This document shows, in pieces, positions 1 to 11,538 of a stretch of 64,000 nucleotides of DNA. The notes below the pieces were generated by a model. The model was not told where the DNA came from, made no database searches, and was given only the letters and a program-made list of their open reading frames with translations. Each line of letters opens with the position of its first letter. Positions within the stretch are counted from its first letter, which is position 1. Source of the DNA: Siphonodentalium dalli (taxonomy: Eukaryota > Mollusca > Scaphopoda > Gadilida > Siphonodentaliidae). Both the position numbers and the translations under genes were made by a program. Location of the stretch: positions 63,332,609 through 63,396,608 of the forward strand of contig CP136066.1 in NCBI GenBank assembly GCA_032622095.1, in the 5' to 3' direction.

Positions 1-346
1 AAAACGGATGAGTCCATTATCTGCTTATCTCAGAATCAGATAATCACATTATGTACTTACTTCACATTATCGATTGTGTGCGTATTTGCACGGGAGCACT
101 TGTAATTATCATGGAACACAATATTACAAGTAATACACTAGCAAAAATGGAATCATATTATTAAAATAATTTATATCAAACCTCAGTCAATATAAACTAT
201 AAATGTTTATGAGTTGCATATATTTAAGTATGGGACACTGTAATAATTACAATAATTGTTATAAATCTGGCATGCTGGGGTTTGGTGAAATGATATCTAA
301 TATTGATTCTTGCAGATAATAGCAAACCTTGCAATAATAAGCCATA
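1..346. other. AT-rich DNA, no gene seen
   Basis: No open frame, domain or repeat that I can support is visible here. The stretch is AT-rich intergenic sequence leading into the small palindromic element that follows. The next 300 bases after that element (421-749) are likewise empty. Confidence 0.5.
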
Positions 347-420
347 CAGAATGAGGTGCCCATGGGGGGATTTAGTCATGCTAGCCTGCTGGATGGGCCT
401 CTGTGGGCCTCATTCTGCAA
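347..420. mobile_element. Short palindromic MITE, copy 1 (CAGAATGAGG family)
   Basis: The copy begins with CAGAATGAGGTGCCCA and ends with TGGGCCTCATTCTG, which are inverted relative to each other, around a GATGCTAGC-like centre. The same arms occur at 28111-28171 and 53630-53825, so this is a dispersed non-autonomous family. It has no coding capacity. Confidence 0.6.
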
Positions 421-749
421 ATGTTAGGCAACATATTTCGTACCTTGATTATGATATTTAAACTTTATTCAGCTATATGTTTTAGATATTCTATCAATTT
501 CCATTACAAGCTCACTATAATAGTGCAATGTAATTATGTTCTTGACAATGGGTGATGTTAATTCAGATAGTAATGTGGCATTTATCAAGCTGGAAGATCA
601 CATTTATAACTTGAAGACAATTGGCTCTGGTTCACTGGGTCTAGACTTTGGTTGACAAGACGATGAGACTAGTTTACAAATACTGGATTGTCAGTTCTGT
701 TCTCCAAAATCTGTTCATGATAATGTATCTACAAGTGATTAATGTCTTT

Positions 750-1330
750 CTCTTTTTCGCCTGTACTGTAAAAGTCTTAATTCCCAAATGGGCAACTTTA
801 ATATGCTAATGTTTGAATTGCAAAATAGTAAATAAAAATTTGGAGTTCTTGGGCTAACTGAAATCTCCAGGACTCCAAATAGTATTGAGTTTCGACTTAA
901 TGTATACCATCCGTTGATTGGATACCATCCATTGATTAAACGATTCCAATCGGTGGAGATGACAGTCATGGTAATGTAGGCATTTGTATTCGAAATGACC
1001 TGTCATATAAAATCAGAAAAGATTTAATAACATGTATTCCGCATGTATTTCAGTTACTTTTTGTTGAAGTTTTGACAAACACAAATAAAACATATAGTTG
1101 GAACTATTTTCAGGCCTAATACAGTGCCAACAGCTGACCTCCATAAATATATCAATCTCATTAACGGGAAAATGTGTCAATTAATAAAGAACATAAAAAA
1201 CAATTTTTATAGGATGTCTCAACATCGACTTATTGAAAAATAGGTACGATAAAACCAACATTTGTATTAATTATGTCTATGCCTCTAGTTTCCTCCAAAC
1301 AATAACAAAACAAACTGGAGTAAGATACTT
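750..1330 (+). pseudogene. Decayed LINE endonuclease (EEP) fragment, LINE-E family
   Basis: Across broken frames one can read endonuclease-exonuclease-phosphatase pieces: a stretch like GLTEI near 855, CIRNDLSYKIRKDL near 985-1025, IFRPNTVPTADLHKYINLI near 1110-1160 and ITKQTG near 1300. They line up in order with the better preserved fragment at 43745-44330 (FIREYLSY, YRTNTAPRADIDKFMKEI, ITKPTRLTEHSA). Multiple stops and shifts make it a dead fragment. It ends where the LINE-B coding region becomes readable. Confidence 0.55.
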
Positions 1331-1768
1331 TACTGCTGCTCTGTTCCTATAAAGACAACCTATTTTGACACAAAGTTTAAAGTAATTCCTCCTGCAGAAG
1401 ACGATAAGTTTTATGTGAAATCGATAAAGAATAACATCCCGGTAGGGGCTATTGAAGTAAATAAGAACGCTCTTTCTGCAGTTTTCTCTCAGCCTGGCTG
1501 TGAAACAACCCCCATTTACTGGGAGAGTGCATCAAAACCAAAGGACTATGATAATTTCAATTTGTTTGGTTACAGAGAAGTTTTTGCATGTAGTACCAAC
1601 GACGGTACACAAACTGACACACTTGTTGATAGTATCAGCAATGGTGATGCTCAGTCACAGTTAGTCAATTCTGATATTTCTGGGATTTTGAGAGACATAC
1701 GCTTGACTCTGGATGAAACGACGCCTATGTTTTCTAATCGCATAAATGACACAGAAAGTGACATACAT
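1331..1768 (+). pseudogene. LINE-B N-terminal (gag-like) coding region, part 1
   Basis: An open plus-strand frame runs from about 1331 (passing VPIKTTYFDTKF and KSIKNNIPVGAIEVNKN) to 1768, where it is cut by insertion of LINE-A. The protein has no domain I recognise. Its end contains the module CSTNDGTQTD and LRDIRLTLDE. That module is duplicated on the far side of the insertion (from 6492) and again, diverged, within the same ORF near 7230-7430. From position and continuity I infer that it is the upstream part of the LINE-B long ORF. The frame ends in a few Tyr codons read from the (AAT)n tail of LINE-A and so has no natural stop. Confidence 0.6.
1584..1768. repeat. Left copy of 185-bp direct repeat (target-site duplication of LINE-A)
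   Basis: The 185 bases match 6492-6676 with one mismatch and no gap. The left copy ends exactly at the (AAT)n tail of LINE-A (1769) and the right copy starts just after its 5' end (6491). Beyond the repeats, the left flank and right flank continue the LINE-B coding region. This is the layout of a target-site duplication. Confidence 0.8.
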
Positions 1769-1920
1769 TATTATTATTATATCTTTATTTCCTCCAGATA
1801 TTGAAGATTTTACAAAGAATATAACATTGTTATGCACAACATAATGAATAGATATCATTATTAAATTTTATAGAAACAACACAAATAAATATGATAAGCA
1901 AGACGTATTTACATTTCTAC

Positions 1921-1938
1921 AATGGTGGATATACTGAC

Positions 1939-1975
<37 letters not shown>

Positions 1976-2282
1976 GGGATGATGTTGAGAACGACGACGT
2001 TGATAGATGATGACGATGTTAATGTTGAACATGAGGAAGAAGATGACTATATTGATGATGATAATGATAATGATGATGATGACGATGATGATGATGTACA
2101 TGATGATGAAGATGATGTTGAAGATGAGGAAATTAGATTATGACGATGACGTCAATGACAACGGTGGCGATGACGACGATGAAGATTATGATGATGATAT
2201 GGACGACGGCGATGATGATGACGATGATTATGTCGATGGTGGTGACGACGACGATGATGATGATAATGATGATGATGGGCTG
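1921..2282. repeat. (GAT/GAC)n microsatellite in LINE-A 3' region
   Basis: About 360 bases consist of imperfect GAT, GAC and ATG triplets. On the LINE strand this is an (ATC)n tract directly after the ORF2 stop at 2306 and before the (AAT)n end of the element. The Asp-rich and His-rich open frames seen through it are composition artefacts. Confidence 0.85.
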
Positions 2283-2305
2283 ACTGATTTGTATTATTCA
2301 ATGGA

Positions 2306-5300
2306 CTAGGAAATATTTCTCTGCAAGAGTGCATTGTACCACATCCATAATTTGGCAGTAATCGTTACAATGAAGTCCAGAAAGACGTCTATATCATCAA
2401 CTGCTGTACACATATCACCAGTAATATGAGTCAAATGAAGCAAGATCATTTCGTCCATTGAAAGATCATCAATCTTGATAAAACATTCTACGCCATAACG
2501 ATCAATAATATCAAAAAACATATTATTCCGCAGTGATGTCAGGGAACTGCATTCAATGAGAACGTGCTGTACTTTATCAAGGTACATTTTATAGCAGTTA
2601 GGGCACTGGATTAGTGCTTCGTTTAAGTACGTTGTTGCATCGATCACAAGAGCTGTGGTTAGATAGGAATGTTTATTATGTGAAAATTTTCGACAGAGTC
2701 GCCAAAGATCAGATATGTTTAGGTTGTCATGTACATTCCGAAACCGATTGAATGATGGGTCAATTTCCGTTCTAATTTTCCAATCTGACTCGGTTGTGTT
2801 TCGAATATTATTTATCGTTAGCGCCTTCCACGACTCTTTCGAGAGAAATACGCCAGACCTGATGTACGCATATACTGCATCAGTCAAGTTGTATTTCACG
2901 AGTAATGAAAATACTTCGCCAATAAAAGTTGTTGTCGGGTTCTGTGAGTAAACGTAATCAAACAGCCTAGTTTCAAAGATTGTTTTACAAGCCTTTCCAG
3001 GCGTCAGTCGACAAAGGGCTCCAAAGAGTGAAATTTTTCTGGCATCAATACTAACTTGAAGTGGATATGTTCCTAGCAGGCCAGTAACGACATCGGTCCT
3101 GCATCGGGCAGGTAGGCCCTGAATACGCTTCAAGCAAAATCTGTGAACTCTTTCGAGCTTGATCAAGTTTGAGGCTGATAAGCCACAGAGAAATTCTGAA
3201 CCGTAAAGTCCACGAGAAAGTACCACTGATTTATATATTACCATTGAACTCTGAGGTGTTATGCCTCCTGCGTACAGACCAGCAGTGCTTAACATAAGAT
3301 ATGTCGACCGAATTTTTGAGCTGACACTTTCTGTAAGAGTGTTTGGAAAGTCACTTTTGTGTAACGGTATGCCCAGGTGCGTGACTGAATCCGTTTTATT
3401 AACTGCTATGCCATTTAGCATCCATGTGCGATTGATAGAGGCGTATTTAGATTTCTCATTGAAGATAATTACCTGACATTTCTGTTACATAAATCGCCAT
3501 TTTTTACTGTAATTGCCACATATATTACACATTTTTTGTATGCCATATGATGAAAGCGAGAGGAGGGTCATATCATATGCCTGTGTGGGAGACGAGCAGT
3601 TGATATCTCGCAGCCTGAAACCAAAGTTCGAGTGTTCGAGCTCACTGAGCAAACTGTCTATGTAGATGGCGTAGAAAATCGGAGCGAGGGTACTTCCCTG
3701 CCTTGTTCCCTGGCTAATAGATATTATACGTGATGTAAGATTTTCGTGACGTATATTGCAGCTCACGCCAGTTAAGAATTGGTTGAATAAACGCAAAAGA
3801 CCACAATTTTCTCCCCGTTCAAAAAGCTTGCATAGAAGGCCGTTGATCCAGACAGTATCAAAGGCTTTGCGTACATCTAGAAAACATGCGAAAAGACGTG
3901 AATTATTTTCCCCTGCATACGAAATGCTTTCCTGAATTATGTATGATGACATAAGACAGCTTATTTTTTTTTTTTAAACCGTGTTGTAAAGGGTGGGTTG
4001 TTATCAGGTTAGGGGCGTTTCTCTCCATGCGGTTCAGAACGATTCTTTCAAGTATGTTGTATATGACTGGGAGTAAGGTGATGGCTCGGTAACTGTCGAA
4101 CTTTGATTTCGATTTGCCCCCTCCCTTGTACAACGATACAATCACACCTAATTTAGCTCTTTTGGGGATATGTGAAAAACGAAGCATATATGAGAGTAGC
4201 TTTGCTAAGTGTATAATTAAGTGATGTCCACCATATATGATGTGTTCGTAACATAATAAATCTGAGCCGGCAGCTTTGCCTCTTTTCAGTGATTTTAAGA
4301 CCGTTGTCAGTTTTTCCATGGACACAGGGTATGTCATTATGTCATCGTATGGCCAACGGTCGGGGTCATTTAAGAGATCAGACACCAGTTCATTAATGTC
4401 GTTAAAGAAAGAGTTGTCAAATTCATCGGACCTAAGCGGGGAATATAAAGTTTCATAATAATTTGCCCATGCATCAGTTATTTCATTGCGTGTTCTAAGC
4501 GTGATGTCATCAACCACAAATATGCTGCTATTTGTCTCTTTTCGTTTAGATCTAACCGAATTAAATTTTCTAAAAAATAGTTCCTGGTTCATTTCGGCAG
4601 CTTGGTCTAATTTATTATTCTGGTCAGCTATGAATTTCGAATTGCATTTGCGTAATTCTTTTCGAAATAATCGCTTTGATTCTTTATACAACGAGTAACT
4701 TTGGTGCGAGTGTCCTCTAGGCCTTCCCTCTGATAACCATGTGCTGCGATAAGAGCGCATTTCTCTGTGTAATTGTTTTAATGAAGTATTCCAGTATGGT
4801 TTAAGAAAAGGCTTAAATGATTTTTTCGGGATTGTGAATTCAGCTGCAGTTTGAATTGCTGCCACTGTTCTATCGTAAACAATGTCAAGCATTTCAGTAT
4901 CAGACACATTGCAAACAGGTAAAGTTGCTTCTAGATTAGAATGGTAGCATGTCAGCATGTTATTATTAGCCAGAAAGTTTCGCCAGTCCCATGTCGGGCA
5001 CCGCGTTTCAGTATCTATATTTACTCGATCACACGTAATCTCCATAAGGATTGGCCTGTGGTTAGAAGTGTTTTCCCCGTGATCATCAAGCACTACCACT
5101 CGGCGGACTCTGTGGAATTCATCATTATGTATTAATATATGATCAATGATAGTCCCACATGTTCCGTCCGCGGGGACAAACGTTGTGAGACGATCTTCAC
5201 AAAGAATTGAGTTGTTGGCGGACATATATCTACGAGCATTCAGCATATCCCGAAAACATCGGTTACGCGAGTATGTTTTCTCAAGATTTCCGTTGAAATC

Positions 5301-5774
5301 TCCAATAAAAATGACTTTACCTAAAGATGAATAGGCTATTATTAGATCAGAAACTTTCTCAAGATATTCTTTGTAAAATTCGACCGAATAGTTAGTCGAT
5401 GGCAGATAGACTTGGAAAATATAAAGATAGTTGTGTTCTGAGAGCTGGATTTGGATTCCAATTATTCGATCATCATTGTACTCTACAGTAGATATTACGC
5501 TATCGTAGCGTTTGTGCCAAAAAAGAGAGACGCCACCTTTGTACCTGCCACGCTGTAAAGGTATTCGATGTGAGAAATCGCAAACAGCGAAATATGAATA
5601 ATATTTGCTGATAGCCTCAAGAAATGAGACATTGTGTTCCGGTAACCAATGTTCACTAATTCCGAAAATGTCTATCGACTCGTCCGATAACAACCGACTG
5701 AGGTAACTACTGCTCCCTATTATACCTGTGGCATTCCATGTGCCTATTTTCAAAGAGCATCTTGTGGAAGACAT
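2306..5774 (-). pseudogene. LINE-A ORF2: endonuclease and reverse transcriptase, disabled
   Basis: The ORF starts at the ATG at 5774 and spans about 1150 codons. An N-terminal EEP nuclease nicks target DNA (KIGTWNATG near the start, FIGDFNGN at about residue 155, a HRPI motif for SDH at about residue 240). The RT follows (KRGKAAGSD, YRAITLLPVIYNILERI, FLDVRKAFDTVW, QGTRQGSTLAPIFY), then a C-terminal LINE region with CPNCYKMYLDKVQHVLIEC, a zinc-knuckle-like Cys/His cluster. There are three defects. An A-run near 3963-3977 shifts the frame. An in-frame TAA lies at 3485-3487. The catalytic YADD box reads YDM near 3577, so two codons including one catalytic Asp are missing. The element cannot make active RT itself. 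Confidence 0.85.
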
Positions 5775-5902
5775 TGTTAAGAATAATTATGTTATTTATA
5801 ATGACAGTGAGTTATAAATATGATATTGATCTGAATAAATTAATATGTCTTGTATGTATTGATTTCTATGAGCTTAAATTAAAGTAGATTAATAATATAG
5901 AG

Positions 5903-6491
5903 TTATTCTTCTTGTTCGGCAAAACCGCCACTCACATTGGTACTATTTATATCAACACTGTCTCTGCTGTGGTATGAAGATCGCCTGTGATGCGTGTAGT
6001 CATCATGTCGATGTGAGTGCCAATGTGGTCTTCTATATGAGTCATTCTTTTCGAAATTTTGTTGAGACAGCCAATATCGACAGAATGCATTACCATGCCA
6101 GAAATAGTTCTCGAATACCACAGACACATCATCGCGATGCACATTGATTCTTGCTGATACGAATTTCGGCTTCTCATTATCCTTACAATGGAGAAGCGAA
6201 CACCAAAGTCATCCAAGTGATTCGCCAAGTCTTCATTTGTTGTGTCAGCTGGAAGATTACCGACAAACACGCGTTTTGTTTTTATCGGACCGTTGTTTCT
6301 GTGTCGTCTCTCTCCATGACTGTTGTTTGGAACCGAGGAACTATGAGTTGGTGTTCTACTCGTATTTATGTGGTCGAGATTGGTAGTGTTGTTGTTGTTG
6401 TTTATGTTGTTACGACTTTTGTCGACTGTACTTCCAGTAGTAACATTCCCTGGTCCAATTACTTGTAGGAAGAATCTCTTCAGTGCACCTG
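5903..6491 (-). pseudogene. LINE-A ORF1: RRM-type RNA-binding protein, 5' truncated
   Basis: The frame is open from the 5' edge of the element (6491) through an Asn-rich linker to KRVFVGNLPADTTNEDLANH, which is an RNP2-like start of an RRM fold. It continues after a frameshift near 6140 as HRDDVSVVFENYFWHGNAFCRYW, followed by a basic His/Arg/Ser-rich tail and a stop at 5903. ORF1 proteins with RRMs bind the LINE RNA as a chaperone. The ATG available further upstream lies inside the target duplication and is not native, so the true N-terminus is lost. Confidence 0.65.
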
Positions 6492-6676
6492 TTGCATGTA
6501 GTACCAACGACGGTACACAAACTGACACACTTGTTGATAGTATCAGCAATGGTGATGCTCAGTCACAGTTAATCAATTCTGATATTTCTGGGATTTTGAG
6601 AGACATACGCTTGACTCTGGATGAAACGACGCCTATGTTTTCTAATCGCATAAATGACACAGAAAGTGACATACAT
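6492..6676. repeat. Right copy of 185-bp direct repeat
   Basis: This matches 1584-1768 at 184 of 185 positions (G to A at the TTAGTC/TTAATC site). After it the sequence continues with GGATATCCTAAATC, the uninterrupted downstream part of LINE-B. See the left copy for interpretation. Confidence 0.8.
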
Positions 6677-8150
6677 GGATATCCTAAATCATATTCTGAT
6701 TATGCATATATACCTGATGATACACAGCTAACGTGCAAAGACAAACTTGTGGGAGGCTCGTATATGGCGACGCCCCTTATAAATGTAGATGCATTGAGTA
6801 ATACGTGTAATGTAGTTTTTAATGACTGTTCCAAGTTTGATACCTCAAAAATGGAATCAGATCTGGTATATGTGTGTACAGAAAACCTTTATAATGATGA
6901 AGCTATCGCTCACATGTGAGATCATATGATACACACGAACAATGATTCTCCAGTTAACCCAGCACACGTTTTATATAAAGTATCAAATTTGAAGAAAAAA
7001 ATTGCCTCCAAGCGAATGCACATTACAAGCATTTCATAATAATACGATATCACAATATATGGATAGTCCAGTGCCAATTTATTTTGCGGGAAATTCGAGA
7101 TCAGCATATTATAATCAATATGATGGCAGCTGTAAAGTACCCATTCATGTTGAGTATAAATCTGATACGAATGATTATTCTAACCCGATTGATAATAGTC
7201 TGTGTGATAGAACCATTGTTACATGTAGTACGAATGATTGTATTCAATATAACATACCTTTCGATATCGATAATGACATTTACATGCACAAAGCACATTT
7301 CAATCTCAAGCTTATAAATGATTTAAAAGAATTGCATGAGGAAATGCAGAGTGATATTACTCGATTAGCGACTGCGAGTTGTGAACTTGCTGATGTGCTG
7401 AGGGGCATACGAATAACCTTGGACCAGGGCATGACTATGTCTCATGAACATGCAGAAAGTACACATCTCTTTGAGCACAGAATGTATGATTCATTTGACA
7501 CTGATAGAGTTTTACCCCTTGAACACGACGACAATGATAGAGTTATCCCTCCTACACAATACCAAATCAGACTTGAGAAAAATAACCTTTCTGGGCATAC
7601 AAGTTCGATCGTTGACAAATTGCATCCACGTGCCATCCTCAGTGAAGAAATACCGCATAATTCTCATAATGATATCTTTGTGAAATCCTCGAATTAGTGT
7701 CCTGTAATAGGTCAATTTGATAACATACCGACCCCAATTTATCGTGTCGATGGAATGAATCACCGCAATAATATACTAGGAAATAATTTAAGCAACGATT
7801 ATGCCCTAACGAATATACTCATTGCTGAATTTCATGGACACAATGTGTTTGAACGACCCTCATATGATAATACTGAAGATTATACACACGATATATATGT
7901 ACATGCACCTATTGATATTGATGTCCACACACATGTGTATTCCACTCACGATAGTCATGTTGTATCATCGATCGACAATTATAATCGGCACTGTGATGAG
8001 ATTTCTGTAACCAGGAGAGACGTAATCGGGACCTCGGACGAAGGCATGATTACGTCGCCTGATTCCATAAATATCACAGATATTCCTGCAATGAAACCTT
8101 CAGCTGATATTCCACACTGTATCCGACCAAATGGGCACATACACATGCCT
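6677..8150 (+). pseudogene. LINE-B gag-like region, part 2
   Basis: The frame continues from the duplicated repeat (SDIHGYPKSYSDYAYIP) and crosses an in-frame TGA at 6917-6919. A frameshift lies in an A-run near 7000 and an in-frame TAG at 7695-7697. The frame then runs open into the endonuclease at about 8160, so gag-like region, endonuclease and RT appear to have formed one very long ORF. The protein is rich in Asp, His, Asn and Tyr and has no domain I can name. It contains a second, diverged copy of the CSTND...LRGIRITLD module (about 7230-7430), which shows internal duplication. Confidence 0.6.
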
Positions 8151-10604
8151 GATCAGAATGTAAATGATAGCGCACGTTCCCTGCGGATATTATCGCTCAA
8201 TGTATGCGGATTGAATAAGAGGCTACATTACCGGGAATTCGAAGATATGATAGAGCCTTACGATATTGTATGTTTATGCGAAACTAAATCGTTTCTGGAG
8301 GATGAAAAATAACAGAAAATTTCGAGTTACGCGGTAAGAAAGGGAAACACATGGGGGGTGGGGTTAGATGTGGAGGAATTTCAGTTTATGTTAAACGAAA
8401 TTTTAGTCACTCTAGTGAGTACATATCATCATCGTCCTTAAACGTAGTGTGGGTGTGGTTCGCGGCAAAAAACATGCCTGGTGGTAGTTTCCTCCTCGGG
8501 GCAGTTTATGTACCACCTGCGGGCACTAGATATGCGAATGATGATTGGTCAACATATTTGGAGGGGGAGATTAGAGAGATAAGACGGCACGATGAGCCTA
8601 TACTTCTAGTAGGAGATTTCAATTCTAGGACTCAGTAATATTGACGAGACAGTAAGGTACCCGACCCAGGACATTATTAATACATTGGAAATTATGGGGT
8701 ACCCATCTGATTTTATAACCCAGAATGAAAGAGACATTTGCGCTATGAAGTACCTACACGATATTCCGAAGATAGGGGCAGGGTCAATAGTTATGGATAT
8801 AAACTTTTTAATTTATGCGGAATCACTGATTTATCCATAATTAACGGATGATTTGGTGAAGATAAGAATAATGGAAAATTAACATCCAATGACTGGAGTG
8901 TAATCGACTATATGATCGGGAATATAAGTATTCTCAGATTAATCAAGAACTTCCGTGTGAACCCTTTTTCACCATTTTGGAGTGATGTTCATTCTGGGCT
9001 ACATATCGAATTAAACGTTGGCACCAACGTTAGGACACAACATACCAACTGCTTATCAGAAACAGAATCCTTACCAGAACAGGTAGAAATCAGACGGTGG
9101 GACCCAGAACAAAATGTAGAGTATCAAACCAACATCGATTACACGAGATCTAAAAACATTCTGGAATGCCTCAATTCTATAGAAGGGAACACCACATCTT
9201 CGGACATTGACAATGTGAGCCGTGACATTTCTGACATGCTTGTATCCGCAGCAAGGAAAACTTGTGGTGTTAAACGAAAGAAGGGAAATAACAAATCGCG
9301 TCAGAAACATTGGTTTGATACGGATTGCACCGACGCTCGTAAGAAATTTCATATGAAAAAATCCGAATATAATCGGGACAAAACGCTTGAAAATAAACTT
9401 CTAACGAATGAGTCGGCCATACATTATCGGAAACTGATGGATAGCAAAATCAGAAATAAGAACGCATCCCATGTCGACGAACTCAAAAGATTCAATAAGT
9501 CTTCGCCGAAGGAGTTTTGGAAAGAACTCAATAGACTTTCGAGTTCTGGCGCCCACGCAAATGATAGTCACAAACAATGTCAGGTGCCCCCAAATTGTTT
9601 CATGATCATTTCAAAAAAATACATGCCTCAGAACACAGTGACGATTATTTGAGCAGACGTGTTGATTCTGAAATTGATTTATCAAACTCGACTTATCTCA
9701 ATGACTCGATAACTGATGAAGAGGTATATAAAGTCGTCTTTAGGCCAGCTGTTGCCATTGTATACTAAATATTTCAATGTGATATTAAATTCAGGTATAT
9801 TTCCGACAGATTGGGCGATTGGAATGGTCCAACCGATATACAAAAAATCGGGTGAACCGGAAGTCCGGATTTGTATCGTGGAATAACATTACTTAGTTGT
9901 CTATCAAAAGTTGTTACTACTATTTTGAATGCTAGATTAGTTTCGTACTCGGATGACAATGAGACGATAAGTAAATTCCAGACTGGTTTCAGAAGTTGCC
10001 ATTCTACAATTGACAATATATTTGTATTACATAGTATTATAAATTTATACCTGTCGTCTGGTCGAAACTTATTTTGTGCATTTATCGACTTTCGCAAGGC
10101 TTTTGATTTAGTATGGCGAGAAGGCTTATGGTTTAAGCTAATTCAAAGCGGTATTAATGGGAAAATATTGAGACTTATAAGAAACATGTACAGCAAAATC
10201 AAATTATGTGTTAAATCTGATGGAACCAAAAAGGACTTCTTTCCTAGTTTTGTAGGATTATTTCAAGTTGAAATTATGTCACCGTTATTATTTTCCATCT
10301 ACATTGACGATCTAACGTCGTTCATGAACGATTGTGCCATCAAAAGCCTCGATTTTCTTTATGATATATTTATGGACAATGCGGGTGTATATATACGACT
10401 GTTTTGTATGTTTTATGCTGATGATACAGTTATACTTAGTGAAAGCTAAGATGAAATGCATCGAGCGTTACAGGCTTTCGCAGATTATACGGATGCGTGG
10501 AAGCTCCATGTGAACACAAAAAAGACGAAAATAATGATATTCTGTAAAAAAAATACCTAAATGCATACCAATATTCATATACCGGGGGGTTGAACTCCAA
10601 GTCG
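8151..10604 (+). pseudogene. LINE-B endonuclease and reverse transcriptase, first part
   Basis: The EEP nuclease begins at SLRILSLNVCGLNKRLHY (about 8178) with VCLCETK, then, after a shift in a G-run near 8350, GGISVYVKRNF and ILLVGDFNSRTQ. The end of the EEP (8640-8910) is badly decayed. A linker follows (RQKHWFDTDCTDARKKFHMK). RT motifs are YRGITLLSCLSKVVTTILN, FIDFRKAFDLVW and FYADDTVILSES near 10413-10448, so the YADD catalytic pair is intact. The usual GKAAGPDG block is missing at about 9740, apparently deleted. The region is cut at 10605 by a TTAA-flanked insertion. Confidence 0.8.
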
Positions 10605-11538
10605 TTAAGGGTCAGACGCACGTTTTGCAAAAATTTCCTGGTATTTCAAAAATGTATTTTCTCTAAATCTATCAGGAATATCTTTGTGAACTTTTGTACA
10701 AGAGATTATTGTGGTACCATACATAAGAACCATTGGACATTTGGTTATTATAATCTCATTTACTTGACTTTTATGGCATGAAAAATCTTTTAAATTTCAC
10801 TGTGTTCAGGTACCAAGAACTACTGTAAAACAGATTTTTTTCGAAAGTGCATTTCATATATACATGATATCATATCTGAAGATCATGAGAGGAGACTTAA
10901 TTTTTCTTGATTCATGAAATTAAATGATTATTTTCATTCAGAAAGACAACTACCATAAATATTTTTTTATTATTGAGAATTTTCATGCCATGCTTGTTGG
11001 TCATTGAAAAATTGGGCTCAGTTGAGTTCTGGGTCATGGGTTCATAACCAAGTTAAATCTGACCACCATATCTCTTAACACTGTGGCCTAATTTCAGTTG
11101 ATTGCACCCTGCTTGAGTGGACAGCACCACATTTGAACATTTGTTTTCATTGGGCTGGCATATTTGTGACTGCTTTATTCTTCATTATAATACATGGGGT
11201 ATGATGCTATAATATGCAATTAAAAAGCTCTCATGGAGTCAAGACAATAAGCTATTTGATGGTTGACATGTTCTTTGAAATTATAAATTTTTCTGGCAGT
11301 TCTCGGTACCTAAAGGGACAGAAACGAAACAAATATTTTCAACCTCTCAAATGTATTAAAATCCATTATTGTTATTGTCTCTTTATAATTGCTCTGATTC
11401 TATATATAATGAAAATTATTATATGTAAAATTCAAGATTTTTCACCAGATAGATCCAGAGAAATTCTTTGTTGAAAATCACTTGCCATTTCTGGCTGGAT
11501 TTACTGTGATTTATGCAAAACGTGCGTCTCCCCCTTAA
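10605..11538. mobile_element. piggyBac-like non-autonomous element with TTAA duplication
   Basis: TTAA at 10605-10608 and 11535-11538 bracket a 926-bp insert. Its ends are inverted: GGGTCAGACGCACGTTTTGC on the left and the complement of GGGGGAGACGCACGTTTTGC on the right. TTAA targets and GGG-starting termini are the hallmark of piggyBac-type elements. Removing the insert plus one TTAA rejoins the LINE-B RT frame exactly (ELQVV then KEFIYLGV), so the site is a precise insertion. No transposase is encoded, and the inside is AT-rich and non-coding. Confidence 0.85.

Larger units (their letters stand above)
1769..6491 (-). mobile_element. LINE-A: non-LTR retrotransposon inserted in LINE-B
   Basis: This 4.72-kb insertion lies between two 185-bp direct repeats. 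Read on the minus strand it holds an RRM-type ORF1 (5' truncated), a spacer of about 130 bases, an EEP plus RT ORF2, a 3' untranslated region with a long (ATC)n tract, an AATAAA signal and a terminal (AAT)n tail abutting 1769. This layout belongs to the Jockey/CR1-like group of APE-type LINEs. Lack of an ATG upstream of the ORF1 frame inside the element suggests 5' truncation. ORF2 is disabled. Confidence 0.8.

Noticed and set aside
1922-2334. Asp-rich, Met-rich and His-rich open frames of 60-100 codons
   Set aside because: All are translations of the (GAT/GAC)n tract in the LINE-A 3' region; no conserved sequence outside the repeat.
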